Positions 49,995 to 62,165 of a stretch of 64,000 nucleotides of DNA are shown here, one piece after another. This DNA is from Microcebus murinus (Eukaryota > Chordata > Mammalia > Primates > Cheirogaleidae): NCBI RefSeq assembly GCF_040939455.1, contig NC_134117.1, forward strand, positions 62,766,501 to 62,830,500. The letters run 5' to 3'. Position numbers and translations under genes: made by a program. The notes beneath the pieces are model-generated. The model was not told where the DNA came from. It saw only the letters and a list, made by a program, of their open reading frames with translations, and did not search any database. Each line of letters begins with the position of its first letter. Positions within the stretch are counted from its first letter, which is position 1.

Positions 49995-50165
49995 AAGCAC
50001 AGCTATCAGCTTAGATTCCTAGTTTCTCCCAATTACTAGATCCACCACTACAGGCCATGTGACCTTTAGCAAATTAATTCATTTGTTTAAGTCAAGTCGC
50101 CTGTAAAATGGCAAATGCATTGGAACCTACCCCATAAAATGAAATTATTAAGTAAGTAAAACTAA
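49995..50165 (+). repeat. MIR SINE
   Basis: Forward MIR order: 'agcttagattcctagtttct', 'caggccatgtgacctttag', 'aaattaattcatttgtttaa', 'cctgtaaaatggcaaatgc', 'aacctaccccataaaatg'. Confidence 0.75.
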
Positions 50166-50299
50166 TGTATATTCTATAATAATTATTTAAATATGTTAAT
50201 TAGTAATTTTTGTGATTGTTATTATTTTTCCTGCCTTCCTGTCCATTCTTTCATTCTATGACCATGTTTTTCTATTTGTTTGTGTCATCTGTGACTTCT

Positions 50300-50800
50300 C
50301 TATCAGTGTTTGGTAGCTCTCCTTGTAGAGATCATTCAGCTTCTTGATAGTGTATATTCCTAAGTAGTTTATGTTCTTTGTATCTATTGTCTATGGCATT
50401 GAGTTCTTGACCTATGAGCTGATTGTTATTAGCATACAGAAATGCTACTGATTTGTGTACATTCATTTTGTAACCTAAGATTTTACTGAATTCATTTATT
50501 AATTCTAGGAGATTTTTGGAGGAGTCTTTAGGGTTTCCTAGATATGAGATTATTTCATCAGCAAACACAGATAGTTTGAATGTCCTCTTTTTTGATTTGG
50601 ATGTCATTTATTTCTTTGTCATGCCTGATTGCTCTGGTTAGGACTTCCAGTACTATGTTGGTTAGTACTGGTAGCAGTGGGCATTCTGTCTTGTTCCAAA
50701 CTTTGGGGTAATGCTTTCAACTTTGCCCCACTCAGTATGATGTTGGCTGTGGGTTTATCATATGTGGCTTTTATTATTTTAATATATGTTCCCTCTATGT
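50300..50800 (-). mobile_element. L1 ORF2 fragment (reverse transcriptase region)
   Basis: Reverse complement of the ORF2 region around and after the catalytic FADD. The minus frame 50607-50332 (91 codons) shows an altered motif where FADD should be (FADE in this frame, with D to E at the last catalytic residue), then YLGNPKDS and [16 protein letters not shown] sequence. The second minus frame, 50843-50619, carries the upstream part in another phase, so the copy is frameshifted and dead. Confidence 0.88.
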
Positions 50801-50822
50801 GTGTGTGTATGTGTGTGTGTTT
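50801..50822. repeat. Short (TG)n
   Basis: A TG-rich run that ends the L1 fragment. Confidence 0.8.
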
Positions 50823-51644
50823 ATAATTATATATTACACCCAATACAGTGGAGACAAAAGATTAATTCTATCTGATAGTCTAAAATATGGAAATTCTTCA
50901 AACTAGCAATTCCACTTAAATGGAGTTGAAAGAGATGAAAAGGCAATGTGGGCATTTAATTGGATGGGATTAACCCTGGGCTGTAGAGAAAGCAAATTGC
51001 TTGCAGCAATATATTGAATTTTCAAAACAGTAAAGTGGGATCAAGGCAGGAGATAGGTTTATATGGAAAGCTAAATAATAGAAGCTTTTTAAATATCACA
51101 ATCAGTTTAATGTTTGTATTTGTTTATGAAAAATAAATATAAAGTCATCTGCAGCCATGTAATAATCATTCTCTATAAGATATTTTGTTTCATTCTCTTA
51201 CACAGATTATCAGAAGACGGTAGCATTTTTAAATAAAAAATGTTTCAATGTTACACCATTAAATTACCTTTCCATTCACTCATTTATTCAGTCAACAAAA
51301 TACTCAGTGAATATTTTTAATTGAAAAAGCAGAGTTCTATCCTTTTTAGTTTCATGATGTTCATTATCCTCACTGATAACATACTGTTATGCCTTATAAG
51401 AGGTAACCCATCTCTACAAAGACCTTTCAAGGTAAAATTTGCTAGTATCTTATTTCTGATTTCTTAATGTCAGAGTAGGTAGTCATAACCATAAAGCACT
51501 GGAATCTACTCATGCTGGGGCTCATGCAGTGTCTTATAGAATAATGTTCAAAAATGCTATCAATTATTTTCTAGGATAATTTTTATCCTTCTATACATTT
51601 TTTACTTGAAAATTTATGTGGTCTCACTGATTCATTATAGATGG
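50823..51644. other. AT-rich single-copy DNA
   Basis: No gene or recognised repeat. Confidence 0.5.
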
Positions 51645-52060
51645 CATTATGGGCTGCATTGTGTGCCCCAAAATTCATATTTTGAAGCCCTAACACCCAG
51701 AACATCAGAATGTGACTGTGTTTGGAGATAGGGTCTCTTTAAAGAGGTAATTAGTTTAAATGATGCCATATGGTCAGGCCCTAGTCAAATATGACAGGGC
51801 TCCTTATAAGAAGAGGAGATTTGAACACACAACAGGAGACACCGAGCGTGTATGCCCATGGACAAAAGACCATGTGAGGACACAGGAAGAAGGCAGCAGC
51901 CCACAAGCTAAGGGGAAAGGCCTCAGAAGAAACCAGATCAGCCAACATCTTGATCTTGGACTGCTAGTCTCTAAAATTATGAGAAAATGAATTTCTGTTT
52001 TTTTAATCAATCCAATCTGTGGTATTTTGTTAAGGCAGCCCTAGTGAAGGAATACTGATA
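51645..52060 (+). mobile_element. MLT1-type MaLR solitary LTR
   Basis: Forward LTR order: 'tatgggctgcattgtgtgcc', 'caaaattcatattttgaagc', 'aatgtgactgtgtttggaga', 'ctccttataagaagaggaga', 'ccatgtgaggacacaggaag', 'acatcttgatcttggactg', 'gtggtattttgttaaggcag'. The 76-codon frame at 51760-51990 is LTR sequence and not a gene. Confidence 0.85.
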
Positions 52061-54446
52061 AGTATGTAAAGACTCTTAGCCAAAACAAACAAACAAATAA
52101 TACAAAGCAGTCTTTCTTGTGTAATTAAGTTAGATAAGGAGTAGGACAAAATCAGATTTTCTACAAGGAACACAAACTTGTTCTGCGAAATGAATTCCAC
52201 ATTTGAAGGGACTTTGAAAGGATTGGATAAAAGCAAGGGAATCTAAAATTTGGACAGGTCAAAGCCAGCAACAGTACAACATTAACTGAAAAACCTTATA
52301 AACCATCAAAAGAAAGTGGTCGCTCAGAAAACAAACTTTCAATTATACCGGAAACTTTGACTACATTTAAGGGCAAAAACATTGTTTTTGTTATGTTTTC
52401 AAAGAAAATACATGTTAAGAAACCCTTACCTTTGGAAATAAAATGGCTGAAATGAGATATACAACAGAAGCTCATTTGGGGAATACTGAAAGACTGCTAA
52501 AATATTCAACTTATTTTTCTATTGTTCAGTGAAGTGTTTCAAACTTTCCTACTGAGCACATCATGTTCAATCCCTAATGCAAATAGATTCAGTTCCAATT
52601 CATTTCATCCCCATGTTTTACTTATTTGTATCCTACTGAGCCATTTTTGATGTCAGATATTCTCTTTTTTCCAACATTTTATTTTTTATCTATTCAATTT
52701 CCAACTGCGGAGTTTGCTAGATGTCCTGTATAGCAATAAGTTACATTTAAATAAGTATCATATATTTAGAATTCTAACGGCCAGTGACCATTCAGCTGGA
52801 AAGAAAAAAAAATCTCTTTAAGAGTTGCATAAAGGAATTATGAAAGAGGTGGATTAATTCTGACCTTTTATTAATAATAGAAGTGATTACACTAATATTT
52901 TAAAAATCCCTTAAAATTTCTGAATGTTGGTTGCTGCTTTCAGAGAAAGTTGTGTTCTTTATGAGCACTACCAGATATCTATTAGTAATTAATACTGAAT
53001 ATTGATTATATGATCAACAAAGGAATGAACTTGCTCTGAAATCTAATCAGTTGAGGCTTTGTTTCACTTAGGAATTAAACTGAGAAAATACTCTTTTATT
53101 CATTTACATTAAAAATGGTAGATATTGAATGCTAGCCTAGTGGTTTTGCATTTCTCTGTGCTCTCTGCTGCACCAAGTTCTAAGCTTTCAGCCACAACTT
53201 ACTGTCTAGGTTGGAAATCTTTAGACAATGGAAGAAAAGAGAAACAATATATTTAAAGAAGAAAAGAGATGAAGTTAGATGGTGAAATTTCAGGGAATAT
53301 TAGTAGAGAGGATTTCTCGTTATTTGAGTTATTTGAGTGTTTTTATTTCTTTTTATATTTACACCTATAATAAACATCCAATATGTTCACTGTTATTATT
53401 GCAACACATATTTCCAAGGCAATAGTGAACTGGGGGCTACAACTAGGATCACAGATGGCAACAGCCTTAAATATTAACAGTGTCTCTCTGTAATAGTTCT
53501 GCTTCCTTTCACTTTTTAGGAATTTATTATCCCCTTAAAGGACATCTTCAAAATTTCTCTCTATAAGCGTTGCTCAAAATATAATGTCACATTTTAGTTT
53601 GCATTATATATAAGAAAGAGATTTCTTGTTCAGTAGTCAGGAGAGTACATTTTAAAGACATTGTAGCTAATAGCATGTGACAGGTGAAGTGAATGACCAA
53701 GTGAGGTCAATAATTGAGTAGAGTGGGAAGACTGATTTTGTAGAAGAGGCTCTCAAAAATTATTAGGCCAAAATTCTTGGAGAGAAGATAGAGATTAAGT
53801 TTAGAGGATAAGTATTTAATTGGACATGAGTCACAAGAAGAAATTATAAATATATGGACACATATTCTGATATGCAGATGTAATCTTAGGTGCTTTTGGA
53901 AATCCTCTAATGGATTAAATTTTCCTTCAGGGAAACTGGAGCCATATTCTTTAGAGATGAGTAACTATGCCAAAAGAAGCAACATGAAAATTGAAGAGAA
54001 CGGAAAAAGTGCAAAATGGTTGGGTGTGGGGACTGAATCTGTTATGAAGTTGAAATCTGATTACACAGCATTATGAAGTGCCCACATCATAAATTTAGAG
54101 TCCACTCAGTATTAGAACCATTCAATTGCAAGAAGAGTGTAGGTAGAGGTGGGGAGATTTATCTAGTGAGTATGATAAAGAGAAGCTCAGGAGAATTAAG
54201 GATGTTTGCATAGGAGTAATTCACCAGGCAATAAAACGTAAAGAAGGAAAGAGAAGACATAGGAAAGGAGATGGCAGTGAAAAAGAGTTAAATTAACAAG
54301 AAGAGGTGATTAATTTATGGAAGTGCTACATTTACTGGTAATGACAAAGTCTAAGAATATATGACCATGAGAGTGACTAGTGAGGTCAGGTGGAGGAAGT
54401 AATAATTGCAGGAGAGGCCAGGGTATAGGAAGGCTTGTCTATGTCA
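52061..54446. other. Single-copy intergenic DNA
   Basis: About 2.4 kb without a gene or recognised repeat; AT-rich. Confidence 0.5.
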
Positions 54447-54662
54447 GGTTTTCCTAATCTGGACACTATTCACATTTTGGACTAGATAATCCTTTGGTGT
54501 GGCATTCTACAGTGGGCATTGCAGAATGTTCAACAGAATCCCTAACTTCTACTCACTAAATGTTAATAGTGCCATACCCTGCACCACCACACCCAGGTGT
54601 GACAACTAAAATGTCTCCATCCATGGCCAAATGTCTCTGGAGGGCAACTTGCCCCCAGTAAA
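54447..54662 (-). mobile_element. MER5 (hAT-Charlie MITE)
   Basis: Reverse-complement MER5A/B order: 'aatctggacactattcacat', 'ttggactagataatcctttg', 'ggcattgcagaatgttcaac', 'caggtgtgacaactaaaatg', 'ggccaaatgtctctggaggg' and 'caacttgcccccagt'. Confidence 0.88.
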
Positions 54663-55370
54663 GGACCCTAGAGGATCTACATAAATATCACCAAGATATG
54701 AAAATCTAAATGAAAATCACTAGGAATGAAGACAAGAGTTGTCACAAAGAGTGTGTGTGCAAGGACTTCTTTTAGATCAATTAGCCACTAGTTTGAGAAA
54801 ATGTGCTGCTTTTCTTAATACTGCTTATTCCTCTTCCTGTGACCAAAGGATCCTCTGTATGAAGTGCTGCTGATCCCTATGAGATGAATGGTCTTTTAGC
54901 AGATGTACTTACCAGAAAAATTTCTGTGTGAAACTGAATAGAAAGAGGACAGGTCTTCTACTGACATGGTGAGGTAGAGAGATTCAAATTGCTCTGCAAC
55001 AGTTAATTGGAAGGGAGAATGTGTGTGTGTGTGTGTGTGCACGCGTGTGCATGCCTGTGTAACCTCATTAAAACTCCAAGATTTAAAACACAATTTCTCT
55101 AGAGACCAAATCCAAACTATATGAGGGTGAAAGATATTAAGTTAAAAATAGGACTGAAATAAAGAGGGGTAGAAAACTATAAAATTCATTATGGGATCAG
55201 TAAAACAGAACAGAAAATTAAATAATGTGTTAGATATTTGCTCTCATATAAACAGTAATTCTGTGTTGAAAGGCTTTAGTGATATGTGAATATATTCCCC
55301 CTTAAAGAGCGGTAAGTAAATTTGAAGGACAAACAAGCATCATGTGTCTGAATGGCATGATAACTATAAA
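54663..55370. other. Single-copy DNA with a short (GT)n
   Basis: No gene. A GT/GC alternating run lies at about 55019-55050. Confidence 0.5.
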
Positions 55371-55379
55371 AATATTCAA

Positions 55380-56209
55380 TTTTTAACCAATTTACTTATA
55401 GGAATGTTTTCAGAAATTGAATGATTAAATATTATAATTTGACAAAATGATCTTTAAGTTCATGTGAAAGGAAAACAGACTAAAAATTTTGAGGAAAAAT
55501 AAAACTAGAGAGTATTACTCTTTGAGATAATGAAAAATGTACATACAAAAATTAAATAAGTGCGATTTAGTAGGCCTATGGAATGATTTTTCTAGAAATA
55601 GATCACAGAATATATCAAAGATAAAAAACAATGCAATTTGGCATAGGGATAGATATACAGACCAATAAAATATAATTGACATATAAATCAATGAAATAGA
55701 ATTGAATTAATGCAGAAATAAGCCCATATATTTATAGATAATTGACTTTTTTGACAAAGGTACCAAGACAAGTCAATGGGTAAAGAATAGTCTTTTCAAC
55801 AAATGGTATTGGAACACAAGATAATCACAAGTATCAGAGTGGACCCATTCTATACACCATATTTCAAGTATTAACTCAAAATAGATAAAGAGGCCGGGCG
55901 CCGTGGCTCACGCCTGTAATCCTAGCTCTTGGGAGGCCGAGGCGGGCGGATTGCTCAAGGTCAGGAGTTCAAAACCAGCCTGAGCAAGAGCAAGACCCCG
56001 TCTCTACTATAAATAGAAAGAAATTAATTGGCCAACTGATATATATATATATAAAATTAGCCGGGCATGGTGGCGCATGCCTGTAGTCCCAGCTACTCGG
56101 GAGGCTGAGGCAGAAAGGATCGCTTGAGCCCAGGAGTTTGAGGTTGCTGTGAGCTAGGCTGACGCCACGGCACTCACTCTAGCCTGGACAACAAAGCGAG
56201 ACTCTGTCT

Positions 56210-56240
<31 letters not shown>

Positions 56241-56690
56241 AAGAGACATAAATGTAAGAGCTAAAACTATAAAGCTCTTAGAATAAAACATAGGACTAAA
56301 TCTCCATGACCTTGGGTTAGACATTGGTTTCTTTTAGATATGACATCAAAATCACAAGCAACAAAAGAAAAATTAGATAAACCAGATTACATCAAAAATT
56401 AAAAACCATTGTGCTTCAAAGAATACCAGCAAGAGAGTGGAAAGAAAACACACAGAATGGGAGAAAATAATTGTAAATCATATATCTGATAAGGGATTTG
56501 TATTTAGAAAACAAATAATAAAAAGACAAATACCCTGTTAAAAGTGGGGAAAATGACCTACATATCCAAAGAAGATAAAGAGTTAGAAAGCACATAAATG
56601 ATATTCCACATCATTGGTCATTGGGAAATGAAAATCAAAAACAGAAGATACCACTTCACACAGAGACACAATTGAAATCTGCTTACCTAG
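55380..56690 (+). mobile_element. Old L1M ORF2 fragment with nested Alu
   Basis: Plus-strand ORF2: 'gataattgacttttttgaca', 'tcaacaaatggtattggaac', then after the Alu 'gtaagagctaaaactataaa', 'accagattacatcaaaaat', 'gggagaaaataattgtaaat' and 'atctgataagggatttgta'. The frame is broken. The Alu at 55892-56230 splits it. Confidence 0.82.
55892..56230 (+). mobile_element. Lemur-type Alu SINE
   Basis: Begins GGCCGGGCGCCGTGGCTCAC, has the extended middle linker with 'agaaattaattgg' and a short (AT)n (56039-56052), and ends in an A-run of over 20. The target duplication AAAATAGATAAAGAG at 55878-55892 and 56231-56245 is perfect (the last base is shared with the Alu start), so it is a fairly recent insertion. 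Confidence 0.94.
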
Positions 56691-57300
56691 AGCTGAAGGC
56701 AAGAAGCCACAAACTGGTAGACGTGAATATATGATAATTTTCACAAATTGCTGAAGGTCAACTGTGGACCAGCCTGAGAATGAAAAAGTCCTGGGGACTG
56801 CAGGCATGAGAGAGATTTCTTCCTTTTTGTGGTCTCTACCTTTAGGAACTTCCCAAAACTGTCATGGTGAAGATTCAAGAAAGCTATTCTGGTGGCTTTG
56901 GCAGGGAGAGAGAATCATAATCATTGCGAAATCCACTCTGAACCTTCTTAATAAAAAAGGCCTAAGCTGGCCTTACTCCAGCTGGAGGGAGGTATCCCTC
57001 TCTTTACAACTCATTCCAGGCTTCCTGTTTCATCTAAGGTAGAAATATATCATATTCAACAGGGGTAAGATTTTTAGGGAAATAGATTGGAAATACCAGA
57101 GAGGATAGCAGAAGGATGGGGAAGAAAGATACCACTGGAGAAATATGAGTGAAGTCACATTCTTATGACACAGACCCACAAAAGGGTGATATTTAATAGA
57201 AAATTACAGAAATGTTCCCTACATCTCACAGTTGAATACCATAGCAAAAGGGCTCCAGAATTACAAAATGGATTATACTAGAAAGAGATGAAAGATATCT
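56691..57300. other. Unrecognised segment, possibly old L1 5' region
   Basis: No gene. It lies between L1 pieces of the same orientation and could be degraded L1M 5' UTR, but I cannot match it. A 92-codon frame (56764-57042) has no recognisable motif. Confidence 0.4.
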
Positions 57301-57592
57301 TTTTTTGTTTAAGACAGAGTCTTGTTCTGTTGTGTAGGCTAGAGTGCAGTGGCATCAACCTAGCTCACTGCAACCTCAAACTCCTGGACTCAAGCAATCT
57401 CCTGCCTCAGCCTCTGAATAGCTGAGACTACAACAGGTGTGTGCCACTACACCTGGCAAATTTTTCTATTTTTAGTAGAGATGGGGTCTTGCTCTTGCTC
57501 AAGCTGGTCTTGAGCTCCTGGCCTCAAGTGCTCCTCCTACCTCATCCTCCAAGAGTGCTAGGATTACAGGCGTGAGCCACCATACCTGGCCG
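57301..57592 (-). mobile_element. Alu SINE (old)
   Basis: Reverse Alu: 'gacagagtcttgttctgttg', 'gagtgcagtggcatcaacc', 'gcctcagcctctgaatagc', 'tttttctatttttagtagag', 'ggattacaggcgtgagccac'. Target duplication not clear. Confidence 0.9.
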
Positions 57593-57641
57593 ATACTGTT
57601 TCTTTTTGATGGTGAGTACTTAAGGAAGTACAAAACCAAAT

Positions 57642-57804
57642 GGGGAGAAGAAGAAGGAGGAGGAGATAAGAGGAAGAAGAAGAAAAGAGAAGAAAGAGAA
57701 GAGAAGAGAGGAAAGAGAAGAGAAGAAAGAGAAGAGAAGAGAAGAGAAGAGAAGAGAAGAGAAGAGAAGAGAAGAAGAGAAGGAGAAGAGAGGAGAAAAG
57801 AAAA
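57642..57804 (+). repeat. Polypurine (GAGAA)n tract
   Basis: GAAGA/GAGAA repeats. The stretch 57668-57804 contains no pyrimidine at all (137 nt). Ser/Leu/Phe and Lys/Arg/Glu-rich frames over it are artefacts. Confidence 0.97.
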
Positions 57805-57959
57805 CCAGAGGAATATGAATCTCTGACACTTATAGCTATAGCACACACTAAACAGCCTAAACTAGCAAGATTAACATAAATCCTCACACTGTGACTATGT
57901 ATTTCAGCTCCTAATACCTCACACACCATGTTGAATTTCACCCGAAAAACACAGGACAG

Positions 57960-58540
57960 GTGAAAAGATAAGAAAAATCAGAATTTGGACAGACAAATCA
58001 ATCATTAAAACCATATTCAAATACAACACAGCTAATTATTATCAGACAAGTAATTTGATAATTTCAAATAACCATGAATAATATATTAAGGGTTCTAATG
58101 AAAAAAGCAGATAGCATGCAGGAGCAGATGAGTATTGTAAGCAGAAATGTGGGAACTTGAAGAAAAATTTTTTAAAAAATGACACAATTCAAAAACAGTG
58201 TAACAGAAAAGAAAAATGCCTTTGATGGGCTTATCAGTAGACTTGACATAGCTGAGGAAAGAGTCAGTGAGCTTAAACGGCAATAAAAGCTGCCCAAAAC
58301 TGTATTATGAAAAGAAAACAAAAACAGTGATTAAGAAAATCAAACATCTGAGAACTGTAGAATATTATCAAAAGTTGTAACATATGCCTAATTGGGGCAC
58401 CAGAAGGAGAAGAAACAGAGTAGAAAAAATATTTGAAGTAACAATGGTAAAAAATTTAAAAATTAATGACAGATACTAAACTTAAATGTAAACCATACAA
58501 CTATTTTAGAAATAAATAGAAGAAAAAATTTAGAATATAG
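57960..58540 (+). mobile_element. Old L1M ORF1-derived fragment
   Basis: 'gaaaagagtcagtgagc'-like and 'gcttatcagtagacttgac', 'atagctgaggaaagagtcag', 'cctaattggggcaccagaag' and 'gagaagaaacagagtagaaa' correspond to L1M/HAL1-type ORF1. All frames are broken. Confidence 0.7.
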
Positions 58541-58554
58541 GTCAGGGCAAAAAG

Positions 58555-58900
58555 TTCATATACATGAAACCAAAAGTACATCCATAAAAGAAAACTTGTC
58601 AAATTGTACTACATCAAAATTAAATTTTTTCCTGTGAAAATCCCTATTATGATGATCAAAAAAAGAAGTAGGAAATAGAAAAAACAATTTGTAAATCACA
58701 TATCTGATGAAGGACAAGCATCTAGAATATATTTTAAAAGTCACAAAATCCAAACACATACACACAGAAAGCATTTCATTTAAAAATTAGGCAAAAGACG
58801 TGAACATCTCACCAAAGAGGATATTCCAATGGCATATGGACAAGGAGAACATGTTCAACATTATTAGTAACTAGGAAAGGCAAATCAACATAAATTATTC
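58555..58900 (+). mobile_element. Old L1M ORF2 C-terminal fragment
   Basis: 'ctacatcaaaattaaatttt', 'tgtaaatcacatatctgatg', 'aaaattaggcaaaagacgtg', 'ctcaccaaagaggatattcc' and 'acattattagtaactaggaa'. It follows the ORF1 piece directly, so most of ORF2 is missing between them (deletion, or a HAL1-type element). Confidence 0.75.
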
Positions 58901-59720
58901 CAAATAAATTTTATTCATTTCTAACAATTTTAGTCAGTCTTTTTATATCTGCCAATCCTTCTCGTTTGATGGTTTTCATTAATTTGTAATTGGAAATATA
59001 ATTTTCAATGATAACAGTGTAAGAACATTCAGCAGACCTATAGGGAATGCTCTTTTCTTCTCAAATTGAGATGGTTTTTTCCTGAAGGTACACTTTGAGA
59101 TGAAGAACTAAGGGATGTAGAGTATGGGTCAGGGAAAGTAAGGCATGAAAGACTACCTGGCTTTGAATTGCAATTTCAGGCTCATGAGATGAGGGTGTCC
59201 AAGAGGAGTATACTTGATTCAGCTCAACTCAATAGGAAAAGCTAAACAGTTATGTTTGAGGCATAAATTTGGCTGTGAGTACAGTATGTGCATGTAGTGG
59301 CCATTCATTGCATGTGACATTCTGGGAACATTCCATACTGTTAAGAGACGGTGTTTGCAGGTCTCGGCCAATACAAAGATACTCAGCATCTAAAAGTTGT
59401 CCACAGTATCACAGATTTTCAGCATCTGTCTCCACATTTCTTTCAACATTCTACCATTCACAATTGCTATTTGCTTTTCCCCTCAAACCTAATAGATATG
59501 TTGTATATATTCTCACCTCCATCCTCCGTCCAGAAGAGCCTTTCATAATGTAAAAAGAAAATATCAGTAAAACATAAATATGGTATTTTTGTATCTTGGG
59601 TCAAATGATGACACTAAGAGTGAAATGTCATGGTCTAAGATAACAGGAATGAAGCACCTTTTCTTACCAAGACTTTTAGAGTTTCTTGAATCATGCCAAA
59701 AGGGACCTTCAACCGTGCAT
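58901..59720. other. Single-copy intergenic DNA
   Basis: No repeat recognised. A 94-codon plus frame (59269-59553) has no recognisable domain and no supporting context. Confidence 0.45.
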
Positions 59721-60300
59721 ATTCATCCATTCTTTGTTCATTTCACTCAGCAGATATTTATTGAACACATACCTCACTGCAAACACAGGAATACAACCTT
59801 AACCAAGACAAATAGAGGAACCAGCTTCTACAAATAGAGGAACCAACATACACTCTAGCAGAGAAGACAGATAATAAAATGGAGAATAGAAAATGAACAC
59901 ATAAATAGATGTGGATGTAAGATAGTTACAAATGCTGGAAGGAAAGATAAAGCACATTAAGTTAGAGTGCTACTTTAGATAGCATGGTCAGAGAGAGTCT
60001 CTCTAAGAAATGACTTTTGATCAGAGATATGAATAAGTTGACATGTCAACGAGAATATATGGGAAAAGGGTGCATCAGGCAGAAGAAACAGCAACCTTGA
60101 GTATACTAAGGAGTTTACTTAGCATGTTCAAAGAACAGCAAGGAGACCACAATGGCTGGATTGAAATACATGGGCATAGTAGGTAAGGAAGGGCTAACAA
60201 AGAGAGGATGCTAAAAAAGTAGCTTGAAGTAAGTCATAATTGGGACTTCAAGTTTTATTCTAACAGTAATGAAAAATCCACAGAGAGTTTGGACTTTAAA
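59721..60300. repeat. Ancient mammal-wide interspersed repeat, family not identified
   Basis: The run 'ttcactcagcagatatttat', 'tgaacacatacctcactgc', 'agacagataataaaatggag', 'gcatggtcagagagagtctc', 'aggcagaagaaacagcaacc' and 'gaacagcaaggagaccacaa' follows the order of a widespread old mammalian repeat that I know by pattern but cannot name safely. No gene is present. Confidence 0.5.
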
Positions 60301-61547
60301 AAAATTAAACAATGTCTATGGGTGCTGTGGAGACAGAGCGTATTCTTATTCATAAATCTCCATCCTAGAGGCGGCCCTATGGCACGCGAGGGCACTGCCT
60401 ACTGAAAATGGAGGTTTTATTCAGTACCCAAAAAAAGAACAGGATGGGAGTAAGAGGACTTGTCAGGATAATTGATCTCTTTCTACCTAACTCATAAATC
60501 CTATTCGCTGCGTGGTGACCAATATCTTTTGCAATTTTAATATTTCAGTTTACTTTAAAATCTCTAGTCTCGTAATGTGAATAGGAATAATTTGCAGAAT
60601 AGCCTAGTACCTTTGATGAAAGAACTGAACTGCCTGTACTTTTCCTAATTGCATTCCTTGTTCTACCTTACTTTGCTATTTCAAAATAAATTCTTTTTGT
60701 CAAATTAGTGAGACAATTTTCTCATCATATTAGAATAATTTTATCTAAACCTAATGGTTTTTAATGCCCGTTAAAAAAATATTCACTTTGCTATGTTTTA
60801 TTAATAGGTATTTTACACATTCTCCATTACTACCTTATTGTGCAAAATGCTCTTGTCTACTTTTCTTATTAAAACCAGGTTTTGAAATGAATTCAATATC
60901 TTAGCATTTAAAAATAATTATTAATTTCATGCCTACTTGCTTTCTACATGTTTTACTCCTGAGATATTTATACAGCTCATTCCTACTCTTTTAATTCTTT
61001 GGGTAGCATTAACTGTGCTTTTTCACTGTTCCCATGTTATTTGCATGTCTCAAAAATCCTCCTGCACCCTAGCTCTTCCTCCCCTAACCATAGCAATCCT
61101 CGTTTTCAGCATTAAGTGTTCAGAAGATCGTTTTTTGGAACATTAACAAGGCTGTCTTGTTTTTCCGAATTATATAATTGAGGAATATACATGCTAGTGT
61201 CATTACTATGTGGACATTGTATTTTCTCATCCTTTCATCTCCAGCAAGTTCATAATTGTCACTTGGTCTTCTAATTTCTTTAGGTGGTTCTCTGATATTT
61301 CAAACAATTTAACAACATAAGGTGATTTAAAAATTGATTAATGTAAGATCACTTATTCCATCAGTATGTAGTTATTTTTCTGATTCATTTTTTACCTGTG
61401 CTATAGCCATCCTTATTTTTTTCCCAATATCAGATCAAGATTATAGGGGACTGGCATATATTTTCCTAGTTTAAGAATTAAAGTTAGTGAGTAATGTACG
61501 TGTTCTGTCCAGAGCATTTGAAAGTAATCTGTTCCGGACAGGCTCCC
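60301..61547. other. Single-copy intergenic DNA
   Basis: Nothing recognised. A small CpG-containing word cluster ('gaggcggccctatggcacgc') lies near 60370. Confidence 0.45.
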
Positions 61548-62137
61548 TGTGATAAACAAAGGGGTTGCCTAGAGGTATAACAAAGGACCTGAGCTGCAAC
61601 TAGCAGCCCCACCCTATGGCATTGGGGGTCTGAAAGCCACACAATAAACATATTGTTCCTGTGATTGCTGAGTGCACCCCATAAGATGGCTGGTTAGTCA
61701 ATGACGGGTAAGATTCCTCAAGGGAGGGGTGATCTAAGCCAGGTACAGCGCCAGGGTTCAGCTGAAGATCTTAGGGGGTCACCCTAAGAGAAGCTGGGGA
61801 TGAGAAATGCCCCCTGTGGCTCACCTTGCCCATCCTTGCTAATATCAGTCCTTTATCTATGCCTAGTGCCTAGAGCAACCACCTTGAAATTCTGAGTCAG
61901 AGGATATCTGCTTCCCTAAAGGCTACGCTTTCCAGAATTTATGCCTATCACTGCCACGCCTGGGCGGTTACGTACAAGGAACTAACTTTAATCTTTTAGA
62001 GTATAAAAATAAAACGGACCTGGTGTATTATTACTCGAGTCAACCATTTGTACGTGTGTCTGCGTTTTTCTTTATGTTCTGCGTTTGTGTTTTATGTTCT
62101 GTGTTCATCCTCCATCCTGCAAACGGGCCATGACACA
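61548..62137 (+). mobile_element. Candidate solitary LTR of an endogenous retrovirus
   Basis: About 590 bp bounded by TGTGATA at the left and TGACACA at the right, short imperfect inverted ends of the TG...CA kind. It is GC-richer than its flanks, with a TATA-type word and a nested AATAAA ('gagtataaaaataaaacgg', 62000-62018), followed by a T/GT-rich segment as in an R-U5 region. No internal retroviral sequence follows. Target duplications are not evident, and the family is not recognised. Confidence 0.38.
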
Positions 62138-62165
62138 AGACACACAGATACACACACACACACAA
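62138..62165. repeat. (CA)n microsatellite
   Basis: ACACAC run with a few interruptions directly after the candidate LTR. Confidence 0.85.

Noticed and set aside
57499..57941. Ser/Leu/Phe-rich frames of 115 and 125 codons
   Set aside because: Produced by the polypurine tract and an antisense Alu.
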